DNA of 64,000 nt, taken from the NCBI GenBank assembly GCA_000149265.1, contig CH002827.1, positions 1,754,047 to 1,818,046 on the forward strand, written 5' to 3'. This document shows, piece by piece, positions 12,299 through 25,600 of the stretch. The notes under the pieces were generated by a model that saw only the letters and a program-made list of their open reading frames with translations, did not search any database and was not told the origin of the DNA. The position numbers were made by a program, and so were the translations under genes. Positions within the stretch are counted from its first letter, which is position 1, and the number at the start of each line of letters is the position of its first letter. Origin of the DNA: Ciona savignyi. Lineage: Eukaryota; Chordata; Ascidiacea; Phlebobranchia; Cionidae.

Positions 12299-12899
12299 AA
12301 TTTCTGTATACCCGTAACTTCAGTTAAAATATTTCAGAAGTTGAATGAACGCAAGATATTGTTTACAATTTTTCCCACACAAACGTAACTTCAGGTTTTC
12401 CAAAAATGTTGATTTAGGAATTGTAACCATTAAAATAACGTCACAAGAAATGCCTGTAAAGGTGTTTTAAATATTAATATACCCTTATTTAAAATTTTAT
12501 CACTTAATGAATTCTTAATTAAAAAACTAAATTAAATAACCGAGAAAGTAAGGTTTTATCTTATCATGACTTTGTAAATTTGTCAGAAAAGGCAGGCGCC
12601 TATGATGATTACTTTGCGCTATGCAGTTTCGTTGATTTGCCCATTCAATGACATTTATATTTCAATGACAGTTTCAATTGTATAGGTATAGAGAATGTTT
12701 CTGTATCGCTATATTTATCGGTGGCGTTAACCATTCGACCACGTGACTGTACCTTTTATTAAAAAAAATAATCATTATTACCATCACCACTCCGAATACT
12801 ATTTCTATGTTACTCATATAAATAGATATATTGTTACGCTCCATTGCATTCTAAACAAGTGATTACACAAGCTGTTAATATGTGAGAAGTGTTTTATAT
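12299..12899. other. Upstream region of CNEP1R1
   Basis: No TATA motif is convincing. A short remnant at 12718-12755 (TGGCGTTAACCATTCGACCACGTGACTGTACC) matches the head of SINE family 2 in reverse. No gene seen. Confidence 0.5.
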
Positions 12900-13583
12900 A
12901 CATGCGGCTAGAGACAGAACGGTAGTCTGATTTTTCTCTGCTGGATGGCGCTATTTATCAGCTGTACTAAAGCGGGGAGGAGGGAAACCACTAACTAAAA
13001 TTACGGACACTAATTTTAACCCATTCCTGAACACTAAACTTAACCGCAGGACTAACAATAACTCTAGCCCCATGTTTATTACACCATTTACGCATTTTAA
13101 GTAAATAGTGTTTACAATCAAAAAACTGCGAAGAAATTGATTACTTTAGCCAATGCTTGGAAAAATTCCAAAAATGCTCAGACAAGCTGAATGCGGGGTT
13201 ATGATGAGTTTGTTTATAACTAAGAAACAAAAGAGTTAAAAAAACGAAAAAAAAGCTCCCTGTAGGGGAATCGAACCACAGTCTCCCGCGTGACAGGCAG
13301 CATCGCTTACCAGTACACTAACGAGGAATACGATCGGTAAATGCGAAAACTAGTAGACAGTCGCGGGTGCCTCTAAATACTACAGGACCGCTTAGATCAC
13401 TTAGATTGCTATAGAAAGTAATTCTAACCCTGTCCCAAACACTAATCTCAACCCCAGAACTAACTTTAACCCCAACCCTAACAATAATATCGAAAATAGT
13501 TACTCCCCAGATAATTCCCAAAAAATAAATAGCGCCACCCAGCAGAGAAAAATCAGACTACCGTTCCGTCCCTAGTCGCATCT
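12900..13583. mobile_element. Inverted-repeat DNA element carrying a tRNA-Asp-like sequence
   Basis: The terminal inverted repeats are about 60 bp: 12900-12959 starts ACATGCGGCTAGAGACAGAA and the reverse of 13524-13583 starts AGATGCGACTAGGGACGGAA, with both continuing CGGTAGTCTGATTTTTCTCT. Perfect 9-bp direct repeats GTTTTATAT flank it (12891-12899 and 13584-13592). The interior has two related C/A-rich blocks (near 13010 and 13430) and the tRNA-like sequence at 13256-13327. There is no transposase, so it would be non-autonomous. A 9-bp duplication fits Mutator-like transposition, but that class is inferred. Confidence 0.85.
13256..13327 (-). tRNA. tRNA-Asp(GUC)-like sequence, probably decayed
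   Basis: 72 nt, the standard tRNA-Asp length. The minus strand starts TCCTCGTTAGTGTACTGGTA, has the anticodon loop CTGTCAC (GTC), the T loop GGTTCGATTCC and ends ACAGGGAG, followed directly by a run of T, a pol III terminator. Stem mismatches are visible: acceptor C5/A68, anticodon stem 27/43, two in the T stem and one in the D stem. So it is more likely a pseudogene or tRNA-derived module of the surrounding transposon than a working tRNA. One D-stem change is compensated, which leaves some doubt. Confidence 0.6.
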
Positions 13584-13651
13584 GTTTTATATGTTCTTAT
13601 AGTCATTTACAAATCGTCAATTAATTACACAAATTACCATAAATTTATTAA

Positions 13652-16600
13652 ATGACCGAGAGCGAAGTCAAGCAATCGACGTCTACTGGCGCTGTTAAAC
13701 ACTATAATGAAGCGGACGGCGTTGCTTCGAAAATTCCGTTTCACCAACTATGTCAACTGTTTGAGAAAATTCACAAAGCAAAAAGTAAGTATACGCAAAG
13801 GTTTAGTACGTTAACCAAAAAACTATACATTGCAAATATTAACATAAAATGATATGAGAATCACAATTCTGCAACTGATGTTAGAAAAATACGTATTAAT
13901 TTCCATGTAGACAATGCTGTTAGGCGTCAAGAACTGAAAACGTTTTTGTCAAAATGGAGAGATTTGCAAAGAAAATTTCAAGTTGATGGGAAAACCGGCA
14001 CGTGTTACCCCGCTATTAGATTAATACTGCCTCAGTTGGATAAAGATCGACCTTCATATGGATTAAAGGTATGTTGAATGTCTGTCAATGTTTATTTTTT
14101 ACTTTTTTTAGATTGCATGTTAGATTAAAGTTTCTAGGATTCTTCCTTGGCCTTGGCTAGCCTAATGAATAAAAGCTATAATGCAAAAGTAAATTTTTCT
14201 TAACAAGGTATTATTATTAGTCTTGTGGTTTAGTACATCGCCCTTCAGTCGATGGTTGTAGGTTTGAAACTGGTTGCTAGCTAGTCAGTTGTGTTCTTGG
14301 GCCAGTATGGAAAGTATGGCAGCTGCACACTCGAGTTTTTTTTACCCCCGCATCTTTGCACACTTGGGTAATTTCACACACGCTCGCAAGCTGGCGATGT
14401 TTAAACATAAACATCGTATAATTTCCAACAAACCTGTAAACCTACCTCTGGACCTCGGGTAATTTACTGTCAGTACGTTTTTGTTATGTAGATAGATACG
14501 TTAGCTAACGGACACGAAAAATTGAGGATAGAATAATATGTTTTTTCGAGATTTTGGTAAAACAGTAATGAAAAGGAGAATTGTGTGCACACTTGAAGTG
14601 TGCACTCTTAGACGTTTGCACACTGCACACTTAAATATTTGGCACATGCACACTCGAGATCTCGTCGAAAATTGACGTACTTTCCATACGGGTCCTTGGG
14701 CAAGGCACTTAACGGACATTTTCCGAACCCATCAGATTATTGAGTTCTACTAAATTAAAGGATATCGTGAATCATACACAACAGTGTGAACCCCTTGGTT
14801 TTCCCACTCCAGGATAAATATGAATATCCTATCCTATACTATCTGATTTTACTTCATTTGTAGTTTAGCATGATATGTTATAACCTGTTTTTTTATTGCC
14901 AAATATATATATTTATGTAGTTGCAGTAAAGTTATGAAGTGGGAACTCTTTATATACCAATAATAGTAAAAACAGTGATGGCTTTATAAGACTTTTTAAA
15001 CCAATAAATGTTTAAATGTAACAAAAAAGATGCAAACTAGGAAGTTTTGCTGGCAAGACTTTATGTTGATGTGATGGGTTTATCACGCACAGGGAAAGAT
15101 GCAAAGAAATTGCTAGAGTTTCGCAATCCTAAAGTAAACACATCATCTGCAGGTATTTCACACTATTTATATTAAGTTAAAGAATACACAGTACTCCTAA
15201 TCCTGTTTATCTGTGTGCATATTTTGTTCATTAAAACAGCATTCATTGGAATATACTATGCTCACAATAGCTATTGCAATTTGCAGTTTATTGTGGATGA
15301 TCAAGCCAAGATGTTACTAATTTGTTCTGGTTAAGTTACTTGCAGCTTGCAGTTGGTGGTAACGATGTTTATTCCAAATCATATTTATGTGGCCAACTCT
15401 CACGTCACTTTGTGTTTGTTTTTTGAAAACCGAAAAATCGTATCCGTTTCACGGTTGTTATCCTGACCCTTGTAAATACCATCTTAAATTGTAGGTGATT
15501 TTGCTGAAACTGCATACAGACAATTGCTTTCCAAGAGATGCATTGACAAAGGAAGTTTGACCATCACACAAATCAACACTTATTTGGACAAAATAGCAAC
15601 TTATAACACAGAAAAGAAAAAAGACCTGGTGTGATAAAAACATTAAATTTTTATAAATTAATTTATGTTGGATATCAACAATAAAAAATGGAAACACACG
15701 TATTGGAATTTGATTTATATGTTGGTAACAATTAAACTGTTACTTTTTTCTTTTTTTACAAAAATTGTATATATGAAATTTTAAAATCCATTTTTTGTTA
15801 GATAAACCGACACTCTGACAGTTTTTGTGCCATACTACCACCTTTAATTGAAACATAATTAATATATAACATGTGAAATTGTAATTTTTGGTTATTATTT
15901 ACCTACATATAATAGCGGCCATAGGTAAACAATCAAGGAGTATAAAATATCCGAATAACAAATCTGTAATGATGTGATACTGCGCTTGTTTAATGGCATA
16001 CTTTTTTAATACCAATATATAAATAGCGTTATATATAAATTGTTTTATATTCTCCCACAAGGTAAGAAAAACGCTGTTAGAGATCATTCAAAAAACTTCT
16101 GGTATTGAGCAGAAGTGGTTGATACGCATTATACTGAAAGACACCAAACTAAGGATGGGTCACAAGGTTATCTTGCAAGAAATTCACCCTGATGCTGAAG
16201 AACTGTTCAATGTCACAACCTCTCTGAAGCAGGTTGGAAGCAATGTTGAATTATTTTTATGTGTTAGTTGCATGTCACTGGTTTTAGTGTTACGGTAACA
16301 TTAGACTGCTTTATATATTATCTGACAAATCATTTTAAAAAAAGCTTTTATTTCCTTGTAGATATGTTCAGTACAGTATAGTAAATCTGTATCTAGGTTG
16401 CAGATTTTGGATAGATGTTGTGTTTATAGCAAGCTTTGTTAGTACTGCAGGCTGCAATTTTATTTTAAAACAATGCAGAGTGAAAACATATAATTACCGT
16501 TTTGCATCTGTCGTTCTGTCACGACTACAGCTTGCTGACAAAGGTTAAAAAAAAAGGTTAAATACAAAACAATTGTGATAAATATGCTGGAGGGTATAAA

Positions 16601-19600
16601 TACTTAATCCGCATAAATATGTTTGCAATTTGGATTATTAGGTTATTGTTAACAGTGTGTAATCTACCACAAGGCACTAGTATGTTCTTTATTCTTAACC
16701 GAAAAAATGTTCTAAGGTCTGCCAGCAACTTAATGATCCTGATGTGAGACTTGCTGACACTGAGATTAAGTTGTTCCAGCCTTTCCGTCCGATGCTAGCC
16801 CTCAATGCTGCAATCAATGAGGTAGGATCTTATTCACATAGTTCTTCAAGTTCAGTTTATGTTAACGGCCATTATTCATTTAATCTAGTTCTTGGACAGG
16901 TGAAAAGGTTAGATATTTTTACATGTTTGTCACCTTACTAACAAACTGTTCTACTGAAAACCGTATCAGATATTAGGGTTATTAAAAATATTTAGTGTTA
17001 CAGTATTCATTTTATTTCAATATCACTATATGGTATTGCCTAAAAGTTAATATTGTAATAAAAAGGCACTGTATGGCAAATGTGATCACATATACCAATG
17101 AATCAGGATAATACCCTCTGAATTATTGTTTTTCATGTTTTGTTCTTTCTAAATTTTTCCTAAAAAAGTTGTTTTTATTAATAATGTATTGCTTGCCATT
17201 TTAAATACAATTGTATTAAATTACCCTAACCATAATATAGAGTATCATTTTTAAAAGATATTTATAAAATGTATTTGGTTAAAGGTCATGGAAAAAACAA
17301 ATGTCAAATTTTTGTTGAGGTCGACAAAAATATTTTAGGTTATGGAAAAATAATTTCCAAAAATTTGGCCAAAATTTAACCATGATGAAAATTCCTAATA
17401 GCATGAAAGGCAAATCCCTATATTGTGCATTCTATTGCATAGGTGGACAAACTAATGGAAAACAAGCCGTTTAACATAGAAATTAAGTACGATGGCGAGA
17501 GAAGCCAGATGCACAAGGAGGGAAACTGTTACAAATATTTCTCGCGCAGTGGAAAGGAATATTCAACTGTGTTTGGTTAGTCACTTCAATGTCATGTTTA
17601 ATGCAAACTGCTTTGATCAGAAGTGTCATGTTAACTGTATGGTGGACCAACCAGTGACATTTTGACCCAACATACAATCTACACGGCCCCTTTTGGCGAT
17701 TTTTTTAAAACTTTTAAAAACAAAAAACAGACTCGGATATTTGTGCTGCAAACTTGGGGCCATGAGACAATCTTAGTGATACTAGATGTTCCATTTCAAC
17801 ATAAGTACAATCCTTTGATTTAGTTTTTTATATTTTCTTTTTACACAAGTTTTTTACACACAAACAGAAACTGATTAATTTTAAAAATCCAAAGTTACAG
17901 AAAAAATATTTTAAAAATTTTATTTATATATCAGGTGAGACGCCATACATCGGGACCCTCACGCCATTTATACATAACTGTTTCGATGATTCCGTACACT
18001 CATGTATATTAGATGGTGAAATGATGGGATTTGATCCTCAACTTAATATTTTCATGCAGAAAGGTGGAAAGTAAGCATTTGCTGATGTATTCTACTAAAA
18101 GTATGCAATTCAATGGATTTTCATGTGGTGAAAGAATCTCCCACCAATGGAAATTTATTTGATGCATAGTAATTTAAACAGGTTTTGAGTTGTCCAAAAC
18201 TGATGAAATAACTGAATGCAAAAACTTCATATATATATATGTTGGCACAAATTATCCATAGATAATTGTGGATTAATCAGTCAATACCGATTTTCCTCCA
18301 GTCAGGTCAGGAAAATAACTTAATTTTTAAGTTTAAATTTTTTCCTGATATCCAATTTTTTTATGTATATATATATATACCCACGGTATCATTAAAAAAA
18401 TAGAAATTACCTATTAAAATGCTTGGGTCCTAAAAATAATAATATATCCTCACAAAAGTGTTATTATTTTTAGATTTGACATCAAGCATGTAACCGAAGA
18501 CTCCGATTTGCAGCCTTGTTTTGTTGTGTTTGATATCCTTTATTTAAACGATGAACTGCTTACCAGTAAACCACAAATTGAGCGATTTAACTTGTTCAAC
18601 AAACTGATTGTTCCGGTGGAAGGTAGAATGCATTTAACCGAAGCAAAACAAGCATCAAGTAATAAGGAGGTAACTATTTGCATTAATTATTTGATATGTT
18701 GGTAATATTACTTAATTTCCATTTTTGAATCAATAATAAATGTTTTTATATGCTTTGTGCCGTGTAAAAACTAAAGTAGCATTTAGTAGTTTATAAAACA
18801 TATGGACTTACTTTAAAATTCATCACTTCCGGGGATCTAATTATTGACACATCTGTGACGAACCCTGCATTTACAAAATCCTTCTCCTTTCCCTCTAGAC
18901 ACAAAAATAAGTAACATACATTTTTATGATGTGCCTTAATTTGGACTCATCTTATCTTTACAATGTATGGTAAAATTCAGCAACATTAAATTTTGTGTAC
19001 ATTTTTAAATGTAAAAATTCTCAGTGTAAAATTTCCTTAGGTCGTCGCAAGTCTAAACGAGGCTATTGACCGAAGAGAAGAAGGGATTATAGTGAAAAAT
19101 CCAAGCGCCAAGTATTGTCCGAACAAGCGCAAAGGAAGCGGTTGGTTCAAGATTAAACCGGAATATGTGGGTGGTGTGGTGGATGACCTCGATCTTGCAG
19201 TTATTGGTTCGTTTTGGAAGCAACTTTATCTTACAGTAAAAAATAAATCTTCGCCGCGTTATGCTCTCTTGTCTGCATGAGAAATTTAAGAGTCATTAAA
19301 CAGTGTTTTTACTAAATAGATAAAATTTTATTTCTTGTACTTTGCCCATAGACACAGGTGGGCTAGACAAAATACCATGCACAACAACTCCAAAATCTCA
19401 CATCCACAGTCGTTTGTCGAAATGTAATGGCTTCTATGTTTGCAAGCTTTATTAAATGCAGATGCAACACTATGTAGAACACATTATAACAGCATAAAAA
19501 TACCTCCTAGGAGCAACCTTTGGAACTGGCCATCATGGAAACATGCTATCCATGTTTCATCTCGGGGTAGGTGTCCGAGATTCTGACGATACGTCCCGCC

Positions 19601-22600
19601 CCCCAGAGGTTTTCAAAAGTTTCTGTCGCATTGGGTCGGGTTATACAGATAAACAATTGTTACAGGTTTGCTTCTTTACATACGCTTACCTCGCTTGTTT
19701 CTTATTTTTCAATTTAATAAATTAGTAACATCAATACCTAGTGCAATGAGACAGGTTGTGTATAATATATACCTTGTTGTAATGTGTCTTTTGCGTTGTA
19801 TTGCATTGTGTGGTATAAAGACAATATGTATGTACACAAGCTTAACTCCATCATTTTACCAGATTGTGGCAAAAATTAAAGACAAATTAAAAGTATTTGA
19901 TAAAAAGAAAGTTCCGGATTGGTTGAGAGTTACTAAAGAAAAACCTGATGTTTATATTCATCCACGTGATTCGATAGTTGTCCAGGTGATTAGCAATTTC
20001 ATAAATTATAATTTTTGTACTTTTTCATTTTGGGTAATTATGGTCTGTACTGCTGTGATACTCTTTTAGTTGCGTTGTATGCATTTATACTTAGTTATAA
20101 AACAATCAGGAAATCAGATAATTTGAATTTTTTAGTTTTTCTTTAAAAAAATTAGTAGTTACCTGTAGTAAAACATAGAATTTAGTGATGTCTTAATCTT
20201 TAATTGTTGACAAGATAGAAAAAGTCTGACGATTTTAATTTTCTATTTTTTTTCTCTAATCTTTGATTTAGATTTTTTTAGGTTAAAACTGCTCTTGCGC
20301 ATTTAAACCCTACAATATTTTCACACAGGTTCGTGCAACGGAAATTCTAGCTTCAGCATCGTACGCAGCAAACTGCACACTTCGATTTCCACGGTTAATT
20401 TCTCTCCGAGAGGACAAATCCTACCTAGACGCACTTGACACAATTCAATTGGAAAATCTAAGAAGCATAGCAGACGGTAAACTTTACTATTGTAGAGTAT
20501 ACGCTTCTTTTAAGGTATGGGTTTGGGGGCAAGAACCTTGCTTAAAGAAGTGCGGATATACACAACAGAATGTTTTCGAACAATAGACTCAGCAAGATTG
20601 TATCAAATTTTAATAACGAAAACTACAAGCTTTACAAATGCTATCACTTGCATTGTTTACACAAGAGTTAAGACTGTGACTACAGTCATTATCAGTTTGA
20701 CTCATTGTTATTGCACTGATGATGATTGTTGAAATAGTCAAATAAACGTTTTTGTACATGTGGGTAATTTTTAAAGGCTGTAGTTTTCCTGATTAGAATT
20801 TTAAATAAAATCTTTAAACCCAAATTATATGTGCCAAAACGTTAATGGTGACAAAACTATCGTGGAATGCAGAATAGGGATTCTACATTTTAGTTTTAAC
20901 ATGACTTGAGTATTTGGTCGCATTGGCTCAAAAAGGACTTTGTCAATGCCATATTTTCAGCTGTATTAGAAAAAAAAACAATATTTCATTAAGTTTATAT
21001 GTCTGTCAACCGATATTCTATTTTAAATATCGCTAGTTATCTCAGAATGTATGTGTAACATAGTTTATTATCCATCATTCAGTTCTAAAAGCAAAATATA
21101 AATAAAGTGAAAATATAATATAGAATTACAGAAACTGTTCTATGACGATCCTTTATGTCAGCGGTTCCCAAACTGGGCGCCGCGGCGCCCTGGGGAGCCG
21201 CGAGACTTTGCCAGGGGCGCCGCGAAAGCATGCGGAAGTTGCTGCATTTATTGTTTTTTTTTTTTACAAAAAAAAACAGTACATGTATGTTACACCAGTA
21301 AAACGTTAATTGGAGATGTTTGAGCCTGGAGTGCAACCCCATACACTGGCATACAGCATTCGTTTTACTTGTAAAATCCATTGTTCGGTGTTATCTGCCA
21401 CTATTTGCTCACTAACATGGCATTGTTTTCGAATAATGGTTTGTCGAATAACTGCTTTGCATTAATTGACTGTTCGTCACTTTAGTGAATAGTTTTAAAG
21501 AATTTGAATGGTTATCCAAATGCATGCTATAGTCTGGATATACAATACATGCAGTTTAAAAATTTCGGCTTATGAGGGAGCCGCAAGGTTTAATAAGTTT
21601 ACAAAAGGCGCCGCCAACAAAAAAGTTTGGGAACCGCTGCTTTATGTTATCTAATGAAATATGGTAGTACATTTCGAGACTCAACATTGTCTATGTAAAC
21701 TATCCTTATTCATGTGTATATACGCACAATAAGAGAATAGACATGAATGATGCATTGCTATCCGCTATATTAAGTGCATCTGTGGGTGTATGCTACTATG
21801 CTTAGTATTACACCATGGAAGCTTTCCAGTCAAGCAAAGTAATGTGCAGTAACGTTTGGGAATAGGCTGGGTTTGAATTTTTACATCATCTTAGTTTGAA
21901 AAAGTCAAATTTCGCGTTGTATTATAAATTAGGTATGTGACTTTGAAAAAGAAACTTTTTGTACTTCCTGGGTGAGTTTGCAGGCAGTTTTTTTTTCGAA
22001 AAGATTACTCTTTGTGACTTTGTCTGTTGTGCTACCTACTGGGTGAGCGGCTATGTTACCGACTTGGCATGCACAACCAAAATAATACTCTTAATATATA
22101 TATTTGTATTTTGTATACCATTTGAATACCGTTAATGTTGTATTCAACTTGTTTTTTTATGTTATAAAGTTAAATATTATTCAGACTTGCTGCTTTACGA
22201 TGTGTGTCAAAGAATCCTTTAATCAATAGCCTGGTGGAAAACTTACACCTATCGCAGTAATGTTTTATTTTATTAGGTTAACAGCATATCGTAAGAAATA
22301 AAGTGCAATGTAGTGCTGAGTTTTTTTTAAATACTTGTTTAAAATGTGTAAAATATTGTTTTTAAAATTGCTTATTTAGTTGCGAGAATTGTAAAACATA
22401 ATTTGTGTTTTTGAAACAGTTTATATTTATCAGTATATATGTCAATACTTAGCCAAACATAGCTCATTTAATTAAGCCTATATGTAAATGTATATGATTA
22501 TGTTAGCATAGCTTGAGCTTGATATATTTTATTTGTATTGGTTTTGTATATGCTTAAGAGTAGAATTTGCCCTATAAGCCTGTTTCTATATTGATTATAT

Positions 22601-25600
22601 GCTTCATGTAACGTAATATTGACAGAGAGGTCAAGAGCTGTGCCATGTAATGCAATATGTAGTTTTATTTTGAGTCAAGCTAATGTGCAACGCAAAATGT
22701 AGTATAATTGGACTGGCTAATGTGTTTATAGATCGCCTGTCCTACTTTAGCTAATAATTAAGCACTCTGACCTTTGTGCTTGTTGACAAGTCGTACTGGA
22801 GCCTTGTGGCTGCCGATTGTGCAAAGCTTGCAGTATCTGAAGACACATTTCCTAGACTGTGTTTGTGACTCACCTGCTTATTATTGCTTTAGGCATCTGT
22901 TGGCTGTTATACTTTATGAATGTTGTCTAATAAAAAAGTATATGATGGTTAGCAATCGTATTCTACCAAAGGGTAAATTTTAAAAATTGCATATATGAAG
23001 GTAAAACTTACAAATAGGCTTTATTTAGTAGGTTTTATTTGTTTATTAATATTAAACAAGTATAGTTTTTATTAGTTACTTATTAATGATGAATTAACCC
23101 TTACTCCATCTAATATTTTCAGGTTCATTGGTGAATAAAAAGTGTTTATGTGTTAAATCTGTGCAATGTTAGGGAGCCCAGTGAGCAATGGTTCGGAAAG
23201 TGACAGTGTGGTAACATCTGCTTCAAGCATGTTGGATGGTGTTCTTGGCAAGTGGACCAACTACTATCATGGATGGCAAGACCGCTTCGTGATCTGCCAA
23301 GAAGGTACCCTCTCTTATTACAGAGCACAAGACGAAACTGAGTTTGGCTGCAGAGGATCTATAAGTCTGACCAAAGCTTCAGTGGTCTGTGACGAATTTG
23401 ACACATGTAGGTTCGATGTAACAGTGGGGGATAACATTTGGTATTTAAGAGCCACAGATGAAACCGAACGTCAAAAGTGGGTCGACGTCATTGAACTGAA
23501 TAAAGCCGTCATACCAAGTAAAAGCCGAAAAGTTAAAAAGCGAAGTTTGGTTTTCAGTCCATCTATGTCTTCTTTGCCGCCTATGGAGGAAACAAAAGAC
23601 TTGCACGAAAAAATGGATGAGCTTAGAACATTCCAGAAAATTCTCGATAAACAAGTTACAAAACTACAAGGGTATTTTGATGTGTTCACTGGTATTGTAG
23701 ATAATGAATTCCCAGGTTCTATGCCCGATGTTGCAGATGAAAACAACAATAAGAATAATCCTGAAAGATTAAATGCTGTACTGGAACAGTTCGAAAAATT
23801 AATGTCAAGCAGAACTGATTTTAAAGGAGAAGCCATCACATTTCGCGCTACAGCCTCTGGTATTCTGAACTCACTTTCGCAATGTTTACAGCTGATAAAT
23901 AATCGGGAACTTCTCTGGCAGACCAGGCAACCACCACCTGTGCATCATGAAATTAAGAAATTGGATGAAAGAATCGACGAAGAATTGAACAGCGATGATG
24001 AAGATGTGTTCTTCGATCCAGAAGCTGATCTGATGCAGAATAAAATCACCCACAGACACTCCAAAGAACTTAATAAAAGAATACAAGAACATTTATCATT
24101 GATAGATCGATCTGGTAATGAAGATAGCGGTTGGGATATTATCGCAGAGGATGGCGAGATGAAGCTGTATAGAAAGGAGCTGGTGATTAATGGACTTATT
24201 TGCGATCCCTTAAAGGCTGTTCACAGTGTTGGGTCAGTGACTGCGAAAGAGATGTGCCATTATTTCTGGGTTCCAGAAGTGCGTAAGGACTGGGAAAAGA
24301 CCGTGGAAGTGTTTCAAGTGTTGGAAAATTTAGACGAATTTACGACGATAAACTATCAAACACACAAACAAGTGTGGCCGGCAGCGCAGCGTGATTGCCT
24401 GTACCTCTCATCCATGGTAAAGGTGGACAGTCCACCATGTGCCGGGGATAAAACTCCGCACGACACATGGATCGTTTGCAACTTCTCTGTCGACCACCCA
24501 GACGTGAATCCTGTTCCAAGTTGTGTAAGAGCACTCATAGAAGTAGCATTGATATGTCAAACGTTCATAACCCCTCCAAAAGATGGTGGTCCAATTACCA
24601 GAGATTGCCTGCAGTGTGATATCGTTTATGTTGCAAACGTGAACCCGGGTGGTTGGGCACCTGCCTCTGTGCTTAGGTCGATATACAAACGAGAATACCC
24701 CAAATTTTTAAACTTCTATACAAATTATGTTCAAGAGAAAAGAAAAGATCTCGAAATATTATTTTAATGCATACAATGACACAATATCTCAATTGTCTGT
24801 TTTTTTATTGATTCTCTATTTTGGTATATTTTCATACTTTAAATTCAGACTTATTTTTTGTTTTATTAATTAGAAAAATTGTGCAGGCCTATTAAGTACA
24901 CAGTACACACTCGTGACCAATTTATTGAAGCTGTATTAATTTTTTTTTATTTCATATGTTTATGTTATCATTATGTGATTTTTTTATTTTTTATATTGTT
25001 TTAGTTTGTTCCATAATAGAAAACCAAGATTATGTATTTTCTGCTTCGAATGATATTTGAAGTTGAATAAAATAACAATAAATAGCTGCATTTTGAATGT
25101 AATTAGTTAAAAATGTAAAGCTTTATAAAAAAATTGTCAGTGTTTGTTTTTGTTTGGCACAAAAAAAGAGTGCCACTTAATGTATGGAAAGGGCAGTGTA
25201 TTTCCTGAACAAAGCACAGCAACGGTTTTTCACTTAAACAGTCAGTGTTAATCCAAACATATTTAACGCATTTTAATTGGGACCAGCTATAAATGGGCAG
25301 TTAAGAATCCAAAGTAATATCCGAGTATGTCGTAGGTAACTCTAATTTTTCTACTGGACTGCTGACATTTTAATTAAACTACAGCATTATTTAGAAGGTA
25401 AAACATTAAAACATACTTTTTTGGAAGCCTAGGAAATTCATATCGGGCTGCACACTAAAAGAGGCTATAAGCATCTATAACTCGTTAGCTAACATTCCTA
25501 CAAGTTTTCATTGCGATAGGATTTGTCATTTGAACCAAGTCTTTTCAAAGGAGATCCATATTTAAACTGGTAGTTCAACATACTTAATAAATCTATATAA

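Noticed and set aside
14501..14719. 72-codon minus-strand frame
   Set aside because: Lies within a nested MITE and SINE; no domain.
19092..19280. Extended reading of LIG4 exon 10 to a stop
   Set aside because: Reading past the GTTCGT donor loses the ligase motif that resumes in exon 11 ([13 protein letters not shown]).
23445..24538. Several minus-strand frames over the CERT gene
   Set aside because: They are reverse shadows of a well-conserved coding frame.
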